A stretch of 64,000 nucleotides of DNA from Methylobacterium sp. J-070 (GTDB lineage Bacteria; Pseudomonadota; Alphaproteobacteria; Rhizobiales; Beijerinckiaceae). The position numbers and the translations under genes were made by a program. Below, piece by piece: positions 60,627-64,000 of this stretch; position 1 is the first letter of the stretch, and the number at the start of each line of letters is the position of its first letter. Location: NCBI RefSeq assembly GCF_022829385.1, contig NZ_JAKSXX010000053.1:1-64000 (forward strand). The letters run 5' to 3'. The notes below the pieces were generated by a model, which ran no database searches, was not told the DNA's origin, and worked only from the letters and a program-made list of their open reading frames with translations.

Positions 60627-61035
60627 GAAATGGTCAGGGGAGAGGTGGACGTCGGCATCCGCGTTGGCCGGCTCCCTGATGCGACCGGGACAGCGAAGCT
60701 GATCAGCATTATGCGGCGGGTCGCGGTTGCCTCACCGACCTACCTATCCTGCCATGGCACACGGATGGGGCCGGCTGACATCGAGAGGCACCACATCGTG
60801 GCCGGCCCGGCAACGATGTGGCGCCTCGTCCTGACAATTTCAGCGTGACGGCCAGACGGTGCAGCTTGTTCATGCCTCATGTCACCGCCGACGGTACGGC
60901 AGGAATCGTGGCGGCGGCCGCCAGCGGTCTTGGGATCATGTCTTCGACACCCGGGGGTGCAGGCTCCATTTGGAGCACGGTGCGCTCGTGAGCTCACTTC
61001 CGGCTTGGGAGATGGCTGAGCTTCCGGTCCTCCGA
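60627..61035 (+). pseudogene. LysR effector-domain remnant with frameshifts
   Basis: The first frame encodes VRGEVDVGIRVGRLPDATGT then RRVAVASPTYLSCHGTRMGP, a LysR co-inducer domain. It continues in a second frame with TADGTAGIVAAAASGLGIMS, and in a third with GCRLHLEHGALVSSLPAWEM. These three parts follow the order of a LysR C-terminal half, so at least two frameshifts have broken it, and the HTH half is missing. An inverted repeat CCACATCGT/ACGATGTGG (60792-60822) lies inside, perhaps a scar. Confidence 0.7.
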
Positions 61036-61080
61036 TGCTGCCCAACGTCGGTGCTCCCTCGTCGATAGCGGACGAACCGC

Positions 61081-61308
61081 TCACGGTGGGCATGACGACC
61101 CCGCCGGTCTCGACTGGGCGGAAAGTGGCGGGAGGCCGGTCCGAGCGCGCACCTCGACCATCTCCGCTTCGAGCCGTGAGATGCGCCGGCCGTGGATCTC
61201 CGCCTCGGTCGTCGCCAGGGCGCCCTCCATCGCCGCGAGCCTCCGCCAAAGCCTTCGCCACGTAGCCGGCGAGCGCAGTTTCCGAACCGTGGACCCGATC
61301 ATGGCCAT
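61081..61308 (-). CDS. Possible small helical protein, 75 aa
   Basis: The minus-strand frame from ATG 61308 encodes MAMIGSTVRKLRSPATWRRL then WRRLAAMEGALATTEAEIHG and RRISRLEAEMVEVRARTGLP. It is basic, helical and coiled-coil-like. It lies between the LysR remnant and the SMP-30-like gene. I do not recognise a family; composition is compatible with a real small gene but also with chance. Confidence 0.3.
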   Translation of the reverse strand: MAMIGSTVRKLRSPATWRRLWRRLAAMEGALATTEAEIHGRRISRLEAEMVEVRARTGLPPLSAQSRPAGSSCPP

Positions 61309-61378
61309 GTCCCCGCTTGTCGACGGCGCGCTCCGGGGTGGCCGGAACACGCGATGCATCCAGAGTCCCGGACGGCGC

Positions 61379-62338
61379 CTACTCCACGTCGGCGGAGCGC
61401 AGGTGAAAGCTCGGCGCCTTTCGGCCGTCCTTGGATGCAGCGGAGAGCAGCGACAGCTGGCCCTCGGCGACCCAGATCCTATGGCCCACGACCGTCACGC
61501 CCGTCGGGCCGGCGAACTGCGCGATGGGTTCGATCCGCGCCTGGTCGCCCGAGACCGTGACGCGGCTCAGGGCGCCGCTGCCCTCGACCATCACGAAGCC
61601 GTCACGGAACGGGCGCAGCCCGTCCGGAAACTTCAGGGCCCGCGTCGTTCCGAGGCGGGTGACAGGGCCGGCGACGCCGTTCGTCACGCCGACGCGGAAC
61701 ATCTCCCCGCCCAGGAAGGTGTTCACGTACAGGTTCCCGTCGGTCCCGAAGGCGATGCCGTCGAGCCCGTTCTTGAGGGCGTCGTCCTCGACGAAGACCT
61801 CGAACGTCGCGGCGCCCGGCTTGAGCCTCAGGATCCGCGGCGCCAGCGTGTCGGTGACGTAGAGCGCGCCGTCCCCGTCCAGGGCGAAGTCGTTCGCCAG
61901 GGCCTTTCCCCCCGGCAGCCGGACGCTCAGCTTGAGGGTCCCCGACGCGAGGTCGAACGCCTTGACCCACCCGCCCTCGGTGGCGGTTGGCCCGGGCGCA
62001 CCGATGGCCGTGGCGTCGTTCGACGCGACCCATAGGGTGCCGCGCCGTTCGTCGGCCAGTAGCCCGAAGGTCGACCGCGTGCCGTGTTCGCCGGGTTTCA
62101 CGAAGGGCGTCGCCGTCTCCGTTCCGCCCGCGATCCTGAGGACGCCCCCGTCGGCGATGCTGCTGACGAAGAGCGTCCCGTCGGCGAGGGACGTCACGCT
62201 CTCCGGGAAACGGGCGGTGTCCGGCAGCCGTATGGCAGTCGGCCCATCCGCGGCGGACGCGGGCAAGGCCGCCCAGGCAATCGCCAGCGACAGCACCGTA
62301 TTCCTGAGCGCGTGCCGCGCCGTCTCGATGCGTATCAT
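61379..62338 (-). CDS. Exported SMP-30/gluconolactonase-like protein
   Basis: The 319-residue protein has a signal peptide (LRNTVLSLAIAWAALPASAA) and a six-bladed propeller fold like SMP-30: FPESVTSLADGTLFVSSIAD, GLLADERRGTLWVASND, LANDFALDGDGALYVTDTLA and NGLDGIAFGTDGNLYVNTFL, DGLRPFRDGFVMVEGSGALS. Some such proteins are lactonases; the catalytic residues cannot be confirmed here. ATG 62338 begins the frame. It lies downstream of the thiolase gene in the same direction. Confidence 0.78.
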   Translation of the reverse strand: MIRIETARHALRNTVLSLAIAWAALPASAADGPTAIRLPDTARFPESVTSLADGTLFVSSIADGGVLRIAGGTETATPFVKPGEHGTRSTFGLLADERRGTLWVASNDATAIGAPGPTATEGGWVKAFDLASGTLKLSVRLPGGKALANDFALDGDGALYVTDTLAPRILRLKPGAATFEVFVEDDALKNGLDGIAFGTDGNLYVNTFLGGEMFRVGVTNGVAGPVTRLGTTRALKFPDGLRPFRDGFVMVEGSGALSRVTVSGDQARIEPIAQFAGPTGVTVVGHRIWVAEGQLSLLSAASKDGRKAPSFHLRSADVE

Positions 62339-62432
62339 GGCACAACCTCTTCGTACGCCGGGTGGCGGGCCGGTTCGGGTCGGAGCGCCTCGCCGAAGCC
62401 CGTGAGGCCAGGCGCAGTCTGGAGTTGGCCCG

Positions 62433-63611
62433 TCAGGCGGCCTCGACCGCGAGCGCGATGCCCTGTCCGCCGCCGATACAGAGGGTGACCAGGCCGCGAC
62501 GGATGCCGTCGCGACGCATGGAATGGAGCAGGCGGGTCGTCAGGACCGCGCCGGTCGCGCCGATGGGATGGCCGTGTGCGATGGCGCCACCTTCGACGTT
62601 GACGATGTCCTCGGGCAGGCCAAGCTCCTTGGCGACTGCCAGGGGCACGACCGCGAAAGCCTCGTTGATCTCGACGCGCTCCACGTCCCCGAGCGACCAC
62701 CCGGCACGCTCCAGCGCCTGGCGAACGGCGGGCACCGGCCCCAGGCCGAACAGGCCCGGCTCGCAGGCCCCGATGCCGTAGGCGACGAGTCGCCCGAACG
62801 CCTCCAGGCCGTTGGCGTCGGCAAACCCCCGCTCGGCCACGAGCATCGCCGCCGCACCGGAATTCAGGCCCGGCGCGTTGCCGGCCGTGATCGTCCCGTC
62901 CTTGCGGAAGGCGGGCTTGAGCTTCGACAACGTGTCGACGGTGGTCTCCGGCCGTGGCGCCTCGTCGAGGGCAAAGGTCTCCATCCCCTTGCGGCCCTTG
63001 ACCTCGACGGCGACGATCTCGGCATCGAACGCGCCGGCGGATCGGGCTTTCTCGAATCGCGCCTGGGAGCGGGCCGCCCAGGCATCCTGGGCATCGCGAC
63101 CGATCTGGGCGCGCGTCGCCAGGTCCTCGGTGTGCCATCCCGAGTGCTCGCCCGAGAAGGCATCGTTGAGCCCGTCGTTCAGCATGCTGTCGAGGATCTG
63201 GGCATGGCCCATGCGGTGGCCCCAACGACCGCCCTCCATGAGGTACGGCGCCCGGTCCATGTTCTCCATGCCGCCCGCCAGCGCGACATCATGGTGGCCG
63301 AGCCGGATCTCGTCGGCGGCCGTCGCGATGGCCTGGGCGCCGGAGCCGCAGACCCGGTTCACCGTCAGGGCCGGCACCGAGACCGGGACGCCCCCGTTCA
63401 CCGCGGCCTGGCGGGCCGGGTTCATGCGGTTCCCGGCCTGGACGACGTTGCCCATCGTCACGCTTCCGAGCCTGCCGCCGTCCAGACCCGAACGACGAAG
63501 GGTCTCGCGGATCGCGGTCGCGCCGAGCTCGGTCGCGGCGACGCCTTTCAGGCTCCCGCCATAGGCGCCGATAGCGGTCCGTACGGGATTGCAGAGGACG
63601 ATATCACGCAT
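62433..63611 (-). CDS. Acetyl-CoA C-acetyltransferase (thiolase)
   Basis: The 392-residue protein is a thiolase: nucleophile Cys about residue 88 in LTVNRVCGSGAQAIA, His in EGGAIAHGHPIGATGAVL, and the second Cys in LVTLCIGGGQGIALAVE. AYGGSLKGV and NPARQAAVNGG are also standard. It condenses two acetyl-CoA, or cleaves 3-ketoacyl-CoA, feeding polyhydroxybutyrate or beta-oxidation. It is next to a thioesterase gene with matching direction, which suggests a short acyl-CoA-handling operon. Confidence 0.92.
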   Translation of the reverse strand: MRDIVLCNPVRTAIGAYGGSLKGVAATELGATAIRETLRRSGLDGGRLGSVTMGNVVQAGNRMNPARQAAVNGGVPVSVPALTVNRVCGSGAQAIATAADEIRLGHHDVALAGGMENMDRAPYLMEGGRWGHRMGHAQILDSMLNDGLNDAFSGEHSGWHTEDLATRAQIGRDAQDAWAARSQARFEKARSAGAFDAEIVAVEVKGRKGMETFALDEAPRPETTVDTLSKLKPAFRKDGTITAGNAPGLNSGAAAMLVAERGFADANGLEAFGRLVAYGIGACEPGLFGLGPVPAVRQALERAGWSLGDVERVEINEAFAVVPLAVAKELGLPEDIVNVEGGAIAHGHPIGATGAVLTTRLLHSMRRDGIRRGLVTLCIGGGQGIALAVEAA

Positions 63612-63644
63612 GGTCAGGCCTCCATGTCACTCGAAAGCGTGGCG

Positions 63645-64000
63645 TCAACAGATCTTGTACCAGTCGGACACATCCCAGGCTCGGTCTGGCTTAGCTGGGA
63701 CGCTAGTGTCGGGCGTGTCGACGATGAGGCAGGTCATCGTCGCCGTGGCGCAAATCTGTCCATCGGCATCGGCGAGCTGTGCCTCAGCGACCATCCGCTG
63801 CTCTCCGACGTCGATGATCTTGGCTGATACTGTCAGGGCTTCCAACGTGAGGGTGACGGGGCGCAGGTAGCTGATCCGGATGTCCAGCGTCGTGTAGGTC
63901 CGACGGTCCGGCAGAACGGACTGGAACGCGGCCCCGAGCGCCAAGTCGAACAGGGCAGCCACGGTGGTGCCATGGGCCGGACCGAAGGGATTGTAGAGAT
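63645..64000 (-). CDS. PaaI/YdiI-type thioesterase, 5' end beyond window
   Basis: The open frame reaches the right edge without a stop; its 5' end is not in the window. The visible part has PFGPAHGTTVAALFDLALGA AF form (hot-dog fold with the active-site region), RTYTTLDIRISYLRPVTLTL, VSAKIIDVGEQRMVAEAQLA and GQICATATMTCLIV. This is a PaaI-type acyl-CoA thioesterase. It lies upstream of the thiolase gene in the same operon. Confidence 0.8.
   Translation of the reverse strand, partial: LYNPFGPAHGTTVAALFDLALGAAFQSVLPDRRTYTTLDIRISYLRPVTLTLEALTVSAKIIDVGEQRMVAEAQLADADGQICATATMTCLIVDTPDTSVPAKPDRAWDVSDWYKIC

Overview
This window is high-GC alphaproteobacterial chromosome, most likely from Methylobacterium or a close relative in the Methylobacteriaceae. 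The evidence is a NepR/EcfG stress pair, a ChpT-type phosphotransferase, a CpdR-like regulator, an EipA/DUF1134 protein, an LptM-lysA pair, and a tRNA-His fragment with A73 and CCA encoded. The genus rests on overall gene character, not on a database search.

Layout. (1) Bases 1-14173 are the right-hand part of an integrated mobile element. It ends at a 51-nt 3' fragment of tRNA-His, the right attachment site. The intact tRNA-His and left end must lie beyond base 1. Read from the attachment site leftward on the minus strand it carries a P4-type integrase, an unknown gene, an AlpA-type excisionase/activator, two small genes, a DUF3987 primase/helicase-like gene, a large inverted-repeat array that could be an origin, and a DUF3102-type gene. 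Many small cargo genes follow, then a coupled trio (Nu1-like HTH protein, 43-residue protein, tape-measure protein with a lysozyme-like domain), an Flp pilin and an RMF-like protein. No capsid, portal, large terminase or lysis cassette is visible, so it is a satellite, a relic, or only part of a prophage.

(2) Bases 14.3-36.6 kb are conserved chromosome: hpt, cpdR-like, tRNA-Thr(TGT), nepR-ecfG, an isochorismatase-like gene with an asparaginase gene, a chemotaxis operon cheA-cheW-cheY-cheB-cheR read leftward, chpT, glnE-cysQ, a YHS protein, eipA, lptM-lysA-glycosyltransferase and tRNA-Ser(GCT).

(3) Bases 36.6-64 kb are a variable region starting at tRNA-Ser with a broken metallophosphoesterase. 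It holds redox and detoxification genes (msrA, two flavoprotein disulfide reductases, carbonic anhydrase, nitrilase, three short-chain dehydrogenases, SnoaL-like protein, methyltransferase), two DHA2 efflux systems, and MarR, LysR and TetR regulators. It ends with an SMP-30-like protein, a thiolase and a thioesterase that runs off the right edge. Four gene remnants (metallophosphoesterase, carbonic anhydrase, transglutaminase, LysR) show turnover here.

Most notable signals: an approximately 120-bp dyad at 9701-9823 with six TGCGAA boxes at 9-bp spacing in two inverted trios; a duplicated cassette at 8.0-9.0 kb whose second copy is decayed; two paralogous marR genes whose promoters have identical geometry, with a shared palindrome between -35 and -10 and the ATG 6 nt after the -10; and three GTTGYCC boxes at 10-bp spacing beside a ribbon-helix-helix gene.
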